A stretch of 64,000 bases of DNA, taken from assembly GCA_014208095.1 (NCBI GenBank), contig JACHMT010000003.1, forward strand, positions 62,001 through 126,000, given 5' to 3'. The translations under genes were made by a program, and so were the position numbers. Each line of letters begins with the position of its first letter. The stretch's first letter is position 1. The stretch comes from Actinospineispora eucalypti (GTDB lineage: Bacteria > Actinomycetota > Actinomycetes > Mycobacteriales > Pseudonocardiaceae). Shown here piece by piece: positions 21,601 through 36,600 of the stretch. The notes beneath the pieces were generated by a model. The model did not search any database. It was not told the origin of the DNA and saw nothing but the letters and a program-made list of their open reading frames with translations.

Positions 21601-24600
21601 CAACAGCTCCACCGCGCCGAGCAGGTAGCCGATCTCGATCTGCCGACGGGCGTACCGCACCGTTCCGACACCGGGCGCCAGGTACTTGCGCAGCTCCTCG
21701 CGCAGCCAGCCGGCGTGCCGCTCCCGGTCCGCGTCATCGGTGGGGCCGCGCACCCGGTGGGTGACCTCGTAGTCGACCAGCGCGCGCAGCAGCTTCGGGG
21801 GGAGCCGTGTGACCGCCGTGTCCGGCAGGTACACCACCCGGCCCACGGTGTACGCGGCGATCTTGTGGGCGGTGCGGGCGCCGACCCGGCCGGCCAGCTG
21901 CCCTACGTCGAAGGACACCACCGTGACGTCCGCGGGCGCGCCGGTGCGTTCGGTGCCCAGCTCGGTGAGCGTCAGGCCGGGCAGCTCCCGGGCAAGCCTA
22001 GGTTCCTCGTCGTCCGGGTCGAGTGGATCGGTATCCGGGAACAGCTCCAGCGCACCGTTCACCCCGAAGCCGAACCGGATCACGACGGCACCGGTCAACA
22101 GCAACGCCCAGGCCGCGCCGGACGCCAGCCCGATCCCGGCCCACATCAGCCGCCGCGACCACCGCTTGACCACCGCACTGCCCGCATCCGGCCACAACGC
22201 CGCGATCGCGGCGACCGCCAGCCCGATCAGCGCCATCGTCGACGGTTGTTTGACCAGCAACGCGAGGCCGAGCCCAAGCCCGGCGCCGGGGTAGAACGCC
22301 CAGATCGGCTGCCTGCTCAGCCAGTTCCAGAACCGGGCGAACGGCGCGGACGCGCTCGGCCGCGGTTGCGTCGGCGGCGGGGACCGGGCGCCCTGGCCCG
22401 GGACGCGAACCCGGGCGCGCGGTGCCGAGTCGGTGAGCATCCGCAGCAACGCGTGCACCGGCGTGCGCAGCTCGGCGGGCAAGGTCGCGACCAGCCCGCC
22501 GTAGGCACGCCCGGCGAACGCCCTGGCAGCGCCCTCGCCGTACTGTTCGTGCAGGTAGTTGACCAGCGCGGTGGACACCACGACAGCGATCACCAGCCGA
22601 TCGCGCAACCCAGGGTCGAGGTCGACGTCATGGCTCGCCGCGGTCTCGTCGACGATCCGGGTGAGCCGGGTGACCAAGCCGTCGGGAACCCGAAGCCGCA
22701 ACCGCTGGCCCGGCCCGCCACGCAGCCGCGCCGCCCGGGGTACCGGGTCGCCACCCGGCTCGACCAGCACGGTCGCGGCGGGTTTCGCCGGCGCGTGGAC
22801 GAGGTTGTCGTGCAGCACACCGAGCTCACCGGCCAGCCAGCGGCGGGTCTCGGGGTGCAGATCGCCCGGCGCGGTCTTGATCAGCTGGGCCAGCTCGGCG
22901 GCGATGGCACGAACCAACCGCCGGCGGTCGTCACCGGCCCAGCCGCGGCGCACCAGCAGCCCGGAGATCCAGGCACGCGACACCGGGAGGGTCAACGCCC
23001 AGAGCATCAGCCCGGCTTCCACAACCGCCGCGGCCACCTGGACCGCCGGCGAGTGGCCGACGCCCTCCAGCGGCGCGAAGAAGCCGACCGACCGCAGCGG
23101 GGAGTCGCGCCGAGCCGCCCGCTCACCGAGGCTGACCCGGTGGAAAGCGTCCCGGTGCTCGAGCATGGTCTGCGCCGTCGGCCAGCCCTCGAGCAGCTGG
23201 GCGATGACTCGCTCGGCCTCGGTGGTCCGCTCGATGCCCGGAGGAACGCGATCCAGCACCGTCCGGCCGCGATCGGTCAACTCGTAGGTGAACGCCCTAT
23301 CCGCCTTGTCGACGTGCACAAGGCCAAGCTCGGCGGACGCGTCCAGCCGCTGCCGCACCGGGAGCTTCTCCCGGCCACCCATGCCCTGCAGCAACTGGCG
23401 CATCGGCGCCGGTCCGCCAGCCAGCGCTTGCCACAGATCGCGCAGGTTGGCGGGCCCGCCCTCGTCGAGGGCCTCTGTGATGACGGGTGCCGGCCCGGGC
23501 GGCGGCTCGGTGGGCTCGGTGGGCCCGGTGAACCGAGCCAGGGCGGCCCACAGCACCGCCCAGTCGGCGTCCGCGTCGGCCGGCCAGTCCGGCCAGCGGG
23601 CGAGCCGCTCGGCAACCACCGACAGCTCCGGATCGGCTAGCTTGCCCAGCAGCTCCGCGGGCCGAGTGGCCAGGTGATACCGATCGCCGTCCCGGTCCAC
23701 CCAGCCCTCGGTGACGAGTGCCTCCAGCACCGGCCGCACGGTCGCCTCGTCCCGGCCCAGTGCCCCGACCAGAAGCCCGACCGTGGCGCCACCCCGACCG
23801 GCGAGCAGCGCCAGCAGCCGCCCCAGCCCGCGCCGGGGGTCAGCGACGCCCGAAGGGGCCAGCAGTCCTTCGGTCAGCAGCTCAAGCACCCGCGTCAGCA
23901 GCATGGCTTCCCTGGTGATGCGTACGCCGGCCTGGACGATCGCCGGACGCCAGTTCTGCCTGCGGTCGAGCACATCCAGGGCGAGCTGGGTCGCTCGCCG
24001 TGTCCTGGCGTCCCGCATGGGGAGCACCGCCGGCAGCCGCAGCAACGCGTTGCCGGAGTCCCCGCGCGCATAGCCGATCTCCGGGTCACCGTTGATCAGG
24101 CGCAGGCGTAGCAGGTAGGCCAGTGCGGCCTCGACCTGTGCCGGCTGGACGCGGACGTACCGCGTGCTCAACCGCTCGGCCAGCTCGCCAGAGGTCGACC
24201 TGGACCGCACCGCGCCCAGCAGGCCGCGCATGCTGAACATGCCCACCACCGCCATCGCGCCGCCGGCCGAATGGGCGGCCGCCGGGCCGGCGGCGAGCAA
24301 CACCAGCAGCGGAACCGCGATCAGCAGGAACAGCCCGGTCACCCGGCCGGCCGGGATGCGCCGGGTCGAGCCGAGGGCGGCAAGGGCGACCTTGGCCACG
24401 TCACGGAGCTCGTCGGCACCCATATCGGGCTCGGTGAACGACCACTCGCTACCCAGCCGTGCCCTGGCCTGCCCGAGCACTTTCCGCGCCGCGCCGTCGG
24501 TGATGGTCCCGGGCCGGTTCAGCGCGGCCACCAGACTGACCAGGAGCGGGGTCGGTGGGTAGCGGTGAGCGGTCCGAGTGGCCAGGTCCAGGTGCCGAAG

Positions 24601-27600
24601 CACCACCAACTGGCCGCTCACCAGGTTGTCGCTGTAGCTGTTCGGCCGGCGGGCGAGCTCCTTGACGGTGGCGCCGCCCGGATGGGCGATGACGCTACGC
24701 AGGAAACCCAGCGGTGACCTCGCAGACAGGGCGACCACCTCGGCGACCCGGGGGTCAGGCAGGTTCCGCAACGCCGCGACCCCCGCTCGGACCTGGTCAA
24801 CCGTCGCCGCCCGCCGGCTGATGACCCCCGCGAGGTCCTGAACCGCCACCCGGTAGGCGCCGCGGGTCCGCCGGACCGGATCGGCAAGATCCGCCAACAG
24901 CTCCCAGGTCGACACGGTCACTCGATACCGCGCACCGTCTGGGCCGACCGTCCGGGCGAGCAACCGTAGCTCGGTCAGCAGGTCGAGCCATGGCCTGCTG
25001 GTCGGATCGCCGAGGATGCCGTGCTCGGCAGCGGCGACCTGAAGCAGCAGTGCCCAAACGGAGCCGCGTTGCACACTGACCAGGGGGACGGGCAGCTTCG
25101 CATTTATGATCTTGTTCAGCTGTGTCACCAGATGAATGAACGTGTTTGTCGAGACCTGGCCGCGTCCCAGGCTCAGGCCGCTGTCCCGGAGCAGTCCGGC
25201 CAGCCGCCACAACTTGTCGTAAGTCTCCGGGTTCAGGTGGCTGTCCAGCCCGTCCAGCGCTTCCCGCAGGCGTCCGAAGAACTCGGTCACCCGGTAGCGC
25301 TTCGGATGTCCCTCACCGTCGGTCACCCCCAGCTCGTCGAGCACCGGGAGGCGAGTCCCGATCCGGGACCTCGGCGGGCCGCCCGGCAGCGCCGCCAGCT
25401 CGTCGCCGCTGATCCGCTCGGTGCCCGTCGCGGCGATCGCGTCGAGCATGTGGCCCACCGAACCCTCGGGGGCCAGCCGGAAGCTGCCGGCCAGCGGGCC
25501 GCCGGCTATCCGGCCCAGCCGCCTCAGCAGGACCTGCAGATCCACCTCCGTCGCGGCGAGGCGGGTCCTGGTGACCGGTCCCATCAACAGCGCGGCGAAC
25601 GCCCAGATCACCGCAAGGTCCTCATCGCGGTGACCGAACGGATCGTCGAGCGCGGCCAACAACGCCGGGACGTTCTCCGCGAGCCGGTAGCGGCCGGCGT
25701 CGCACCACAGCAGACCCAACCGGGCCAACGCGGGCAGCCACTCCCGGATCGCGTACGCGTTGAGCCAGGGCATGAGCCGCGCGAGCTCCCAGATGGTCAG
25801 CCCGTTGGGGTAGGCGGTGTCCGGGTAGTCGACCAGGAACTCCAACAGCGCCCGTATCGAGTTCTCCGGCACCAGATCCCACACCAGTGGCTCGTCGGTC
25901 AGCCCGAGCACCTCGCGTACCGCGGCGGCCACCCGGCGTACGGGCAGCTTGCTCGGCGCGAACTCCGCGTCCGGCGCCAACCACCCCCGCACCAGGCCCA
26001 ACGGAGCCCTCCGATCGGCCGGACAGCTGCCCGGGTCGCGCACATAGCCCAACAACTCGGGCAGACGTGCCGAGGCCCGATAGCGAAGCCGCGCGCCGCC
26101 GTGCGGCATGGACTCGGTCTCGCGGAAAAGCAACCCTGCTCGGTACAGAGCCAGCAGGCGAGAGTTGAGCGGATCCCCGACCAGCGCGGGGAACCGCTCG
26201 GCCAGATCCAGCTTGGTAGCCCCGTCCTCCGCCGAAACGACCGCGTCCACGATCGGCAGCAGCTGGCCATCCGCCACGCCACCGGTGGTCCTGCGCCTGC
26301 GCCCGGTGAACTCCTCGTTGGAGATCTCGCCGCTGGCGAGCGCCGTGGCCACGACGTGTGGCGCGAGCTGGAGCCTGCCGGCGACTTGTTCGCTGGTGAG
26401 GCCGTTGCGCCATTCCAGCAGCCACTTCCACGAGCTAGCCAGCAGCCCGACCCTGGCAAGTACGAGCACCGCGACGCCGGCTATCACGGCCAGCGTCAGC
26501 AGGCTCGAGGTATGGCCGGTGGTCACGCCGACAGCCATCGGGAACAGGGCCGTCCGGGTGTCCTCGACCGACCGCCGATTCGGCAGGTCTCGCGACAGCG
26601 ACCCACGGTGGTGGTGACGGCCGGAGCCGACCCGCCTGCCGTACCACTGCGTACGGCAGCCCTCGGAGCAGAAGTCGTCGCTCGGCGAGCTGCCCAGCCA
26701 TTCACCACACTGCTGGCACACGCCCCGGGTCAGAAAGGCGGGGTCGAGCTCGACCGAGCCCTGATCCGCGGCGGCGGCGATCAACGCCTCCTCGATCCGG
26801 CGCAGGGCTTGGTCGATCCGGGTCCGCACCTGTGGGGACCGGCCGCGCTCGCCGGTGACCAGCCCGATCAGCACCTCGGCCGGCGGCAGATCCATCTTCA
26901 GCAACGCCGGCTCGGCAACCTCGAGCGCGCGGGCCAGTTCCCGGTCGGCCAGCAGGGTGCGATGGCCGGGATCGAGCGAGCGCAGCCCGCGCAGCACCGG
27001 CTCGGGCACGTAGATGACCGCCCGGCCACCCTCGAACCGGGCGTACATCAGCACGCCGAGGCCGACCGCGCCCCGCGCGGCCAACCAGGAGTTCAGGTCG
27101 CCCTTGACGGCACGCACCTCGAGCCCGTCCGGCCAGTCCTCGCTCTCCGCTCGCACCAGCGCGTACTCCTCGGCGTCCACCGGCCGGCTGCCCAGCTCGT
27201 CGAGGCCCAGCTCGATCAGGTCCCGAACCCGGTTGTCGGGCATCACCTGCTCACCGGTGTCCAGCCGAATCGCCAGCGGCCCGTTGCGGGGTAGCTGCCC
27301 GAACCGGGCCGGGTGGTAGCGGAGGACCGACAGCAAGCCCGGCAGCGGATGCGCGCCGGTTCGGGGCAGGACCAGCCGGTTCAACCCGTCCACGGGCAGC
27401 AGCACGGTGTCCTCGGCGGCCGCCGTGGCGTTCTCCGGGACTAGGTCACGCAGGCCCGACGGCGGGTGCACCACCAGCTGGACCCCGTGCTCGAGGGCAA
27501 ACCAGGCGGCGTAGCCCCGCAGCACCCCGATGATGTCCGTCTCGGGCTCGTCCCAGGTGTGCACGGGCCCGACCTGCAGCAACCCGGCCGAGGTGCGCAA

Positions 27601-30600
27601 CACCGCGACGTGCGCGAGCAGGTCACCCCTGTCACCGGCGTCCTCCCAGACCCCGAGCACCGCCAGGTGTGGGTAGGGCGCGCTGTCGAACAGCCACGGC
27701 TGGTCGGTGTGCTCCGCCAGCGCCTCCAGCCGGTACCGGTCGTGCAGCACGCCAACCAGGACCGGCTCCCCGTCCAGCTCGGCGCGCCGGTCGGTGGCCG
27801 GCCACGGCAGGTGCGCGGCCCAGCTGGTGGCGTCCAGCAGCACCGGCCGGGCGGCCGAGGCCATCGCGCCGAACACCGCCACCGCGTCGTCCGGCGCGGA
27901 ACCCGCCAGCATGCCGGTCGCCGCCTCGACGTACCAGGCGGCCTGGTCGATCCGGTCATACCGGTACAGCCGAGGAGCGAGCTCGACCAGCGAGACGGCC
28001 AGCTCCGCCCACGCCCGCGTCACCCGCTCGACGTCCGCCGCCGTGCGCGCGGCGGGCAGGGCCATCGACAGCGCTGCCGCCAGCTCGCCCCGCAGCCTGG
28101 TCAGCAGCGGATCGGCCCACAGCTCGGCCAGCTCCAGCAACGGCCCGGCGGCCAACCCCAGCTCGGTGATCCGGACGAACGCCGCCTCTTCATCGGAGGT
28201 CGCGGCGGCGTACAACGCGGCGGCGGTGTCGGCGTCCGGCTCGTCCCGCGCCACCCGGATCAGCAGGTCCAGCACCTCCAGGCGCCGGTCACCCGGCGCC
28301 CGTGCCGAGAGCAGGTGCAGCGCCCGGTCCCGCGCCGCGCGGTAGGCGTCGGTGTCCGCCTCCTCGGTGCCCGCGAAGCCGACCGCCACGGCGGCCAGGT
28401 AAGGCACGTGCGCGTCGGCCGACTCGGCGGGGGCGGCGGCCAGCGCGTCCGCCAGCGTCACCGCGGTGACGTCCCAGTTCCGCGAGCCCAGCCCAGCGAA
28501 CCGCTCCCGCAGTACCGCCAGCTGGCGCGCGGCCTGGTCCAGCAACACCTGGGCCAGCTGGTTGTGGCTGCTCGGCCCCAGGTCGAACAGGATCACCTCC
28601 GCGCCCCGCCCGCCGGCCGATCGCCGGGCCACCGCCGAAGCGGCTGCCAGCCACTCGGCCCGGTCCGCCCAGGCCGGGTCCTCGATCGGCGCAATCACCG
28701 GCTCGTCCCGCTCGGCGGCCTGTGCGGCCGCCCACAGCGCACGCAGCCGCCCCGGGTCGTCGACCGACAGCCGATCCGGCACACTCGCCCAGCCGCCCTC
28801 CCGTTGGGCCAACCCGCGCAGCAGCCCGAGCAGGACCGTGTCCACCGGGCCGAGCAGGGTGGGATCGAACCCGGGCGGTGGCGGCTCGGCCGGTAGCGGG
28901 ACTCCGTAGAACTCGGCGCGACGGCGCAGCTCGTCCAGGTGCTCCGGCCGGGCCGACGTGGCCGGCGGTTCCAGTCCGGCCAGCTCACGGGCCAGATCGA
29001 CCAGCGGCAGCGCATCCGCCACCCGACCCAGACCGGCCAGCCGGCGAGCCCACGCACCAGCCACCGCCACCCGGTGAACCGGGCTCGGCCGACCGTCCAG
29101 CAGCGACCACACGGCGGCTTCGCCCCGGTACACCGTCAGCGCGCGCACCACGTCGTCAGCGGCCCGGATGAGTGCCCGGGAGGCGTAGCCGAGCTCCGAT
29201 GGCGGCACGTCACCGAGCGACTGGAAAGCGGCCAGCATCGCGCGGATGTCGCCGCCCCAGGCCAGCGCCCGAACCAGATCGGCCCGCAGGTCCCAGTCCT
29301 GGTGCAGCGCCGCCGCGCCGAACACCGCCGACGAGCGCAGCCGTTGGAGGTTGGCGAGCGCCGCTTCGAGCAACGCCAGCTCGCCCCGGATGACCACCAG
29401 CTGGCCCACCACGGAGGCGCGCGGGCGTTCGGCATCGCGCGTGGCGGCCACCCGCCACTCACGGCGCACCGCGCGCAGCACGACCACCGCGAGCGCCGCC
29501 CCGACCGTGATCACCACGGCGGTCCAGACCTCGGCCGGGCCGGACTCGGCGCGCAACGGGTGACCCGGCTCGGCGGCGAACGCACGCGCGGCACCCAGAC
29601 CCATCACCGCGGCCACCGCCGACACGCGCAGCGCGACCAGCACCACCCGGGCCACGCCGGCCGGCACGTGCGCGCGCAGCCAGCCGGCCAGCCGCACGAT
29701 CAGCCGCGCCAGCCAGGGCGGACCGCGCGCGGCGGCCGGCTCGGCGAGCCGACCGGTGGCCCAGCGCAGCACCCCAGGGGCCACCAGCCGGCCCACCTCC
29801 GCCGTGAGCGCCGCCGCCAGCACCGCGAGGCCGAAGCCGGATGGCGCGACCCCACCCATGGCCAGGCCGATCGAGGTGCCCAGCACGGCCAGCGCCCGCC
29901 CGAGCCGCCGAGCCCGGGTCGGCCGCGCCGCCCGCGAACCGCCCTCCGCCTCGGGCCTCGGCTCCTCGAGGGCGAGCGCTCCGACGACCGGCTCGGGCGA
30001 GGTGTCGAGCTGAACGAGCTCGTCGACCGCCAACTGGAACAGCCAGACCCGGCCGTCTTGCTCGACCCGGTGCGTGCGCCGCCGGCCGGAACGCTCGATC
30101 GGCTCCCCGGCCAGGTCCCACAGCGTGAACAGCCGGGCCAGTGACTGCACGCCCGGCCACTCGGCCCCGGTATCGACCACGAGCGGCCCGGCACTGCCCT
30201 TGCCGAGGTACCGGGCGTAGGTGTGGCCGTTCTCGGCGGTCCAGTGCTGAGCGCGCGGCCGGGGCCGGTAGAGATAGGCGATGGTCGCCGCCAGCACCGC
30301 CAACGCCCCGGTGACGCCGATCTGCACGGACACCCCGCCCCACCCGCCGTGCGCGTCCGCGAACCCGGACAACTGGGAACCCAGGAACTGCCCTAGCACC
30401 TTCATGCTCGCCAACGTCATGAGGACATCACCCAGCCTCGGCGGGTTCGGCCGGTTCTCCAGGAGCTGGCTCACCCGTAGCTGCGCCAGGCCCCGGATGC
30501 CGCTGCGGGCACCGGTGGACCCCGCCTCGCCGGCGAAGTTGTTCCACACGATGCCGACGGCGGCGAGCCCCACCAGCTCGGAGAACCACACCGCCAGCGC

Positions 30601-33600
30601 CCCCGAGCCCAGGAACAGACCCATGGCCAGGGTGAACGCGGCGGCGTTGCGGGTCAGGAAGTCCTGCTCCGGCACGCGGGTGGACGCGGTGCCGGCGCCG
30701 GCAGCGCGGTGGCGTCGCTTGGTCGCCGCCCGGTCGCCGAACACGGCGATCAGGATGATCGCGGCGTCGCCGAAGGTCAGGGCGTTGATCAACAGACTGA
30801 TCGCGAACTGGGAAGCGCCGGCCGCCATCAGCTCGGCCGCCCAGGTACCGTCGAACGCCCCGAGCATCGCCGCCGAGAAGAAGTAGAACAGCCCCATCAC
30901 CAGCACGATCGGATCCCGGAGCGTCTTCAGCGGGGTCAGCGAGATCTTTCTCAGGTACGCCCGCACCGTCAGTGCGGGCCGCGCCTCGGCGAGCCGGGAC
31001 GGCGTGTACAGCCACATCAGTGCGGCCGTCACCGCAATCATCGCCACGGAGACCCACACCACCCCGGACACACCCCACCCGGTGGCCGCGTGCTGCAGGG
31101 TGCCGGTGACTCCGGCGCCCACCGAGATGGCCAACCCCATCAACGTCAAAGTCGTCGAGGGCCACTTCAACTCGGCCTCATGACCAGGCCGTTTGGCGTC
31201 GAGCCGATGCGGGTTGCTCACTTGGGTGATCCAGTCCTCGGCCTGGCTGATCACCTGAATCCAGGTGGCCGCGACCAGGCCGAGGGCGACCGCGACGATC
31301 CGCAGCCAGATCGGATCGGACACCACACCGAACAGCGCGTAGGTGCCGGCGAGCGCCAGCAGCGCGCCTACCGCCCCGGCCCGCCGGGCCACGAACTTCA
31401 TCAGCGCGTTCGGCAGCAGCCCGAAAACCGCGCCCAGCAGGGCCATCGGATACAGCGCGCCCTCGCTCAGGCCCGCCGCCAGCGCCATCTCCCGCATCAC
31501 ATAGAGACCGGCGATCAACACCCCGCTGCCGAACCCGGACACCGCCCGGTAGCCCCGCAGGTGCCAGCGGCCGAACCCGTCGCGGAACGCCGCGTTGCGC
31601 CGGTACAGCCGTTTCGCCAGCCCGGCCAGGGCGGCCCGATTCGCCGCCCGCGACCACACCCAGCCGATGAGCCCGATCAGGGCGCTCCGGCCGGTCCCAT
31701 TGCGCAGGATCGAGCCGTCGTTGTTTCCGGTCGGTGGGCCGTAGCTGGCTGGCAGAACGTGGTCTTCCGGCGCAGCCTGATCGGGGCGCCAGGAGCGCAG
31801 CAAAGCGTCCCAGAACTCGGCCAGCACCCACTGCGCGGTCAGGTCTTGGTCCAGCTGGCGTGCCTCGTTCTCGGACAACGGCTGGGTGTGCTGGAGATCC
31901 ACCAGCAGGAGCAGCTGGCGCCGCTCCAGCAGCGCCTGCTCCACCAGCCGCTCGATCCAGAAAGCGTTGCGTTCCAGCGGCCGGGTGTCGTCGTTCTCGA
32001 TCGGCGTCCGATCGGCCAGGTGCAGCCATTCGTGCGCCAGCAGGCGCACGGCCTTGACCACACTCAGGGTCAGTACCGCCGCCTCCGCATCGCTGAACCG
32101 GAAGGAAGACAGCCGGAAGACCATTGCGTTCAGCTCGGGATCGATGAACGCATCCGGGGTGTTGCCCAGCCCGCCCCGCTCGCGATAGCGGTTCTCGAAG
32201 GCCCGGTCCGTCAATAGCTCGACCGGGACCTGGCCGGTGGCGCGGTGCAGCCATACGCCGGGGCCGGCTTCCACCAGGGTGCGGTACGCGAAGGCGAACG
32301 CCGCCTGGACCGCCGGGGCCAGGTCGGCCCAGTCCTTGATGTCGAACGCGTCGCCCGGGTCGGTGCCCAATCCCTGCCGCTGGATGAGCAGGTCGGCGAG
32401 CTCCTCGGCCAGTTCGGGCCGGTCCCGTACGGCCTCGATCGCGCGGTCCAGTGCTGAGCTGGGTGAGACCAGGTCGGCCTCCTCCGGACGTGCCCCGGCC
32501 AGCTCACCGAGCAGCGGCTGGAGCAGCGCCTTTGCCTGGTCGCGGAGCCGAGACCCACCGAGTCTGCCGGCGGCCCGCCGCTCGAGCCCCTCGATGAGCA
32601 GCTCCTCGGCCTGCCGCAAGGCCGGGTGGTGGTGCGCCGGGAACCGGCCGAACCGGCCACGCGACCGGTAGCCGGCGGGCGGCGTCGAGGCCCGCGAGGA
32701 CGAGGCGGGCGGCGACCGTGCGCCGGTGGACCGGTCCGAACGCAGCAGCGGCGCCGGCGCCGACAACGCCGGCCCGATCCTCCCGGCCCACCTCGCCAGG
32801 GGCATCCGGCGTGCCACGATCACCCCAAGCACCACGACCGCGATCACCGCGAGGACAGCGAACGTCGGCTGCGCGGTGACCCAGTCGGTGGCCGCGTTGT
32901 GGCCCATGGCGAGACCGGCCAGCGGCAACGTCGCTTGGCGTCCCGGCCCGTTGGCGCTGTCCTCGTCCGGGTCCGCCCGGCTGGCGAGGAACTCGGCCGC
33001 CGTCGGGCCGGGGACCAAGCCGGCAACCGTCCGCCCGGACTCGACGAGCTCGAGCCGTCCGCCGGAGGGCGAGATGTACTCGGCGAATCCTTGCTCAACC
33101 ACGACGCCGGCCCAGAGCGCGCCCGTCGGGCCGGTGGTTACGGCGACCCCGCCGGAGAAACGTGGCCAGATCGGCGCATCCACGGCCAACGTGGCGTGCT
33201 GGAACGCCGCGTTGCTCCGCGTGACCGGCGCCAGAACCACGGTGGACCAGGCGGGCCGGCCGGCGCGGTCGGCGTGCTCGGCGAAGAACATCGCCACGAA
33301 CGTCCCGGTCGTGAGCTCGGTGGTGGTGAACTCGGCGGCGGGTGCCTCGGCGCGCAGGTCCGGTACCCGCACTCGGGCCAGATCCAAGGCCCGGTCGACA
33401 TCGGCCCAGTCCAGCTCCGCCGGATATCCGTCGACCCACACCTCGCCGAGGACGCTCTGGCGGCCGGTGACCACGTGGTTGGCCGAGAGTACTTCCCCGT
33501 CGCCCAGCGCCACCCCAAGCCCGACCTGCTGCCAGACCTGGATCCCCCCGGCGTCCCCGCTCAACCGCGGTGCGCGCCCCGACGCGGTCACCCGGACCAT

Positions 33601-36600
33601 TGCCTGCTGGGCGACCGCGATCGTCGATGCGTCGAGCCCGATCCCGGGCAACGACAGCGCGAGGGCCAGCGCCCGGTCGTCCGACCGGTAGTTGCCGCGG
33701 CCGGTCGCCAGGCCGTCCCGCACCACCGAGGCCAGGCCGGCCGAGACTGCCACACCATCCGTCTCGGTTTGACCGGAGCCGAACAGGAACTCACCCAGCA
33801 ACCGGACCGCCTCGCGGTCGGCGTAGTTGGCCACCGCCGCCAGCACGGCAAGATCCATATAGCCGGTCCGCGCGGTCAGCCCGGTGTCCAACTTCTCGGA
33901 CCGCTCGAGCACCGGGTCATCCCGCAGGTAGAGCAGCACGTCGTCGCGGCCACCGGCCGCCTGGGCAAGCCACCCGTAGCCGGCCGCCGCCACCACCCGA
34001 ACCAGTCCGGCCTGCCGCACCAAGGTCTCATCGATGCCGAACATCGCCGCGATCTGGGCCGGCCCGAGCGAGACAATCACCGGCGGGAGCCAGCCCTTGC
34101 CCGCCGACTCCGCACGGATCGACCCCGAGGCGGAGATCCACCCGCCGACCCCTCCTCCGGAAACCTGTGGCGCCACGGCGTCCGCGAGCACCGCAACCAC
34201 ACCCCCTGCTCGGGCCTCCACCGCGGGCACGGCGTAGATCCGAGCCTCGGGTCCGCCGGCCAGCTCGGTCGGATGTGCCTCGGGTCCGCCGGCCGGCTTC
34301 GGTCCGGCCGCGGGGGGTGCTGGGGGCGTCGGCTCGGTGTGCCGAGAACGCCGACTCGGTGTGCCCCCACCGGCGACTCGCGGGGTGGCGAGCCAGCGTC
34401 CGTAGGCCGAGCGTTGGGTGGCGGGCAGCGCCGAGTTGGGGATGAAGTCGTGCACGGAGACCTCGGTGCCGGCGCGGCGCAGGTGGAACAGATCGAGGGT
34501 GGTGAGGAGCTCGGCGGCGTGGGGCACCAGGCCCCACCGGCGGGCCTCGGCCAGGTCGACCCTGCCGGTGGCCCGGCTCGGCACGGCGATGAGCAGCTGG
34601 TCGACCGAGTCGAACGGACCGGCAGCGAGGGTGCGGTCGATCCAGTCCAGCTGGTCGGCGACCAGGTCACGCAGCCGCTGGTTGGGCAGCTCGGCGAGCA
34701 GCTCCACCCGTCCCCGCGCCAGTTTTTCGAGCTGCTCCGCCAGCCCGTCCACGGTCAACTCGGCCGCCACAGAGGGGTGCAGCACCAACACCCCGCGCAG
34801 GGCACTCCCCAGGTTGCTGCTGATCAGCGTGGACTGTTCGAGGTCGATCGGGTAGAGCCGGTTATCCGAGCCGAGCAACAGCTGGTCCGGCCGCACCGCG
34901 TCGGAGCCGCCGCGCAGCACGAATCCGGCGAGCTGGTCGGCCACCCGGCGGGGCATCGCCGGGTCCGCGTAGTCCTGGCCGTAGCCCTCGCGGCCCACCG
35001 GATCGCCTTCGACCTCTTCGGCGACCTCCACCGGGTGGCCGGCGTTGAGCCACGGATAGCCGTCCTGGTGCGACACGTCGGCGACCGCGATACCCGGCAG
35101 TGCCCGGGGTGCCGCGCCGAGCAACGACTCGGGCAGCCGGGACGCGGCCACGGCGTCGACCAGCCACCCGGGGTAGCTCCACAGCCGCAGCACCTCCGGC
35201 CGCCCGGCCTCGGACTCCGCGGCCACCACCCTGGGCCGGCCACCGTTGACCAGCCTGATCCCCCGGCTGCGCACGCCCTTCCTCGGACCCACCGCCAGCA
35301 CCTCGAACCCGAGCCCACGCGAGCCCAGCGGCGTGGCGTTGACCAGCCGGGCGAGCACGTGCGCCGCGGGCAGCGGCATGGCCTGCACCCGCTTCTCCCG
35401 CCGCCGAGGGTGCAGGATGAGCACCAGCCCGCGCTCGGCCAGCAGCGCACGCTCGGCCACCGACAGGGTGACCAGCTCGGCGGCCACCACCGGGTCGACG
35501 AACACCGACGGCACACCGTCGGCGTCCGGCGCCACGTACAGCACGACTCGCAGGTCGCGCCGGCCGGCGAACCGGCCGGGGTAGCCGCGCAGCTCCGGCA
35601 TCATGTAGTAGCGCACGCCGTGTGCCCGCCACCGACCCAGCGGGTCGGCGCGCCGGTAGAACGGGTGATCCGGCGCGAGCCGCTGCGCCTGGTCCAGCCG
35701 CCGGCGGATCGCCTTGCGGATCCGCTGCTTGCCCCGAGGGAACGGCCTCGGTCGCCCGTCGGCCAGCACGGTGATCCCACCGGCCACCGACGCCCGGCCG
35801 CCGAGCGGAGTGCCCGCCCGCTCCCCGGACAGCAGCCCGAACGTGTCCGAGGCGTAGCCGTGCTCGCCGGTGACCACCACGACGGGCACAGCGACGGTCG
35901 CGGCCAGGGCGGCGCCGGGGCCACCGGCGAACAACGCCCCGAGCGCGGCGCCATATCCGGCCAGGCGCAGCGCCCGCCAGAACTCGGCCGGAACGAATGG
36001 CTCAAGCCGCGCGCGCAGCCATTCGACCAGCAGCAGGACCAGCCGGGCCAGCCACGGCGGGCCGCGCGCGGCGGCCGGTTCGGCGAGCAGGCGGGTGGCC
36101 CAGCCGACCAGCCGCCCGGCCAGCCACCGGCCCAACTCCACGGCCACGACCACCGCCAGGACGGCCAACCCGTGGCCCCCGCCGAACAGCTGGCCGGTGG
36201 CACCGCCGAGGGCGAACGCCACCCGGCCGACCATCGGTGCCCGCATCAACAGGGGCACGGCGTGACCGGACGACGGCGCCGGCAGGGCCGCGTGGGCGAG
36301 GATGCGGAAGGTCTTGCCCTGGTCGTGGTAGTACAGGTAGCCGAGACTGCGGGCGAGCAGCTTCCGGGTAGGCCGGCCATCGGCGTCGGTGCCGTTCACG
36401 CGGCGCAGCGCCTCCTCCACCCGGCGCAGCTGCGCCGGGGTCAGGTCGTAGACCCGACCGATGTGGATCAACAGCAGCGCGTTGGCCATGCCCTCTGCGA
36501 ACGCCTCGGTCTCGATGCGCACCGCGGCGGCCCGGTCCAGCCCCGGATACATCGGGCCGGACAGCTTGGCGGCGAAGCTGGCCTCGGCGAGCGCGTGCTC

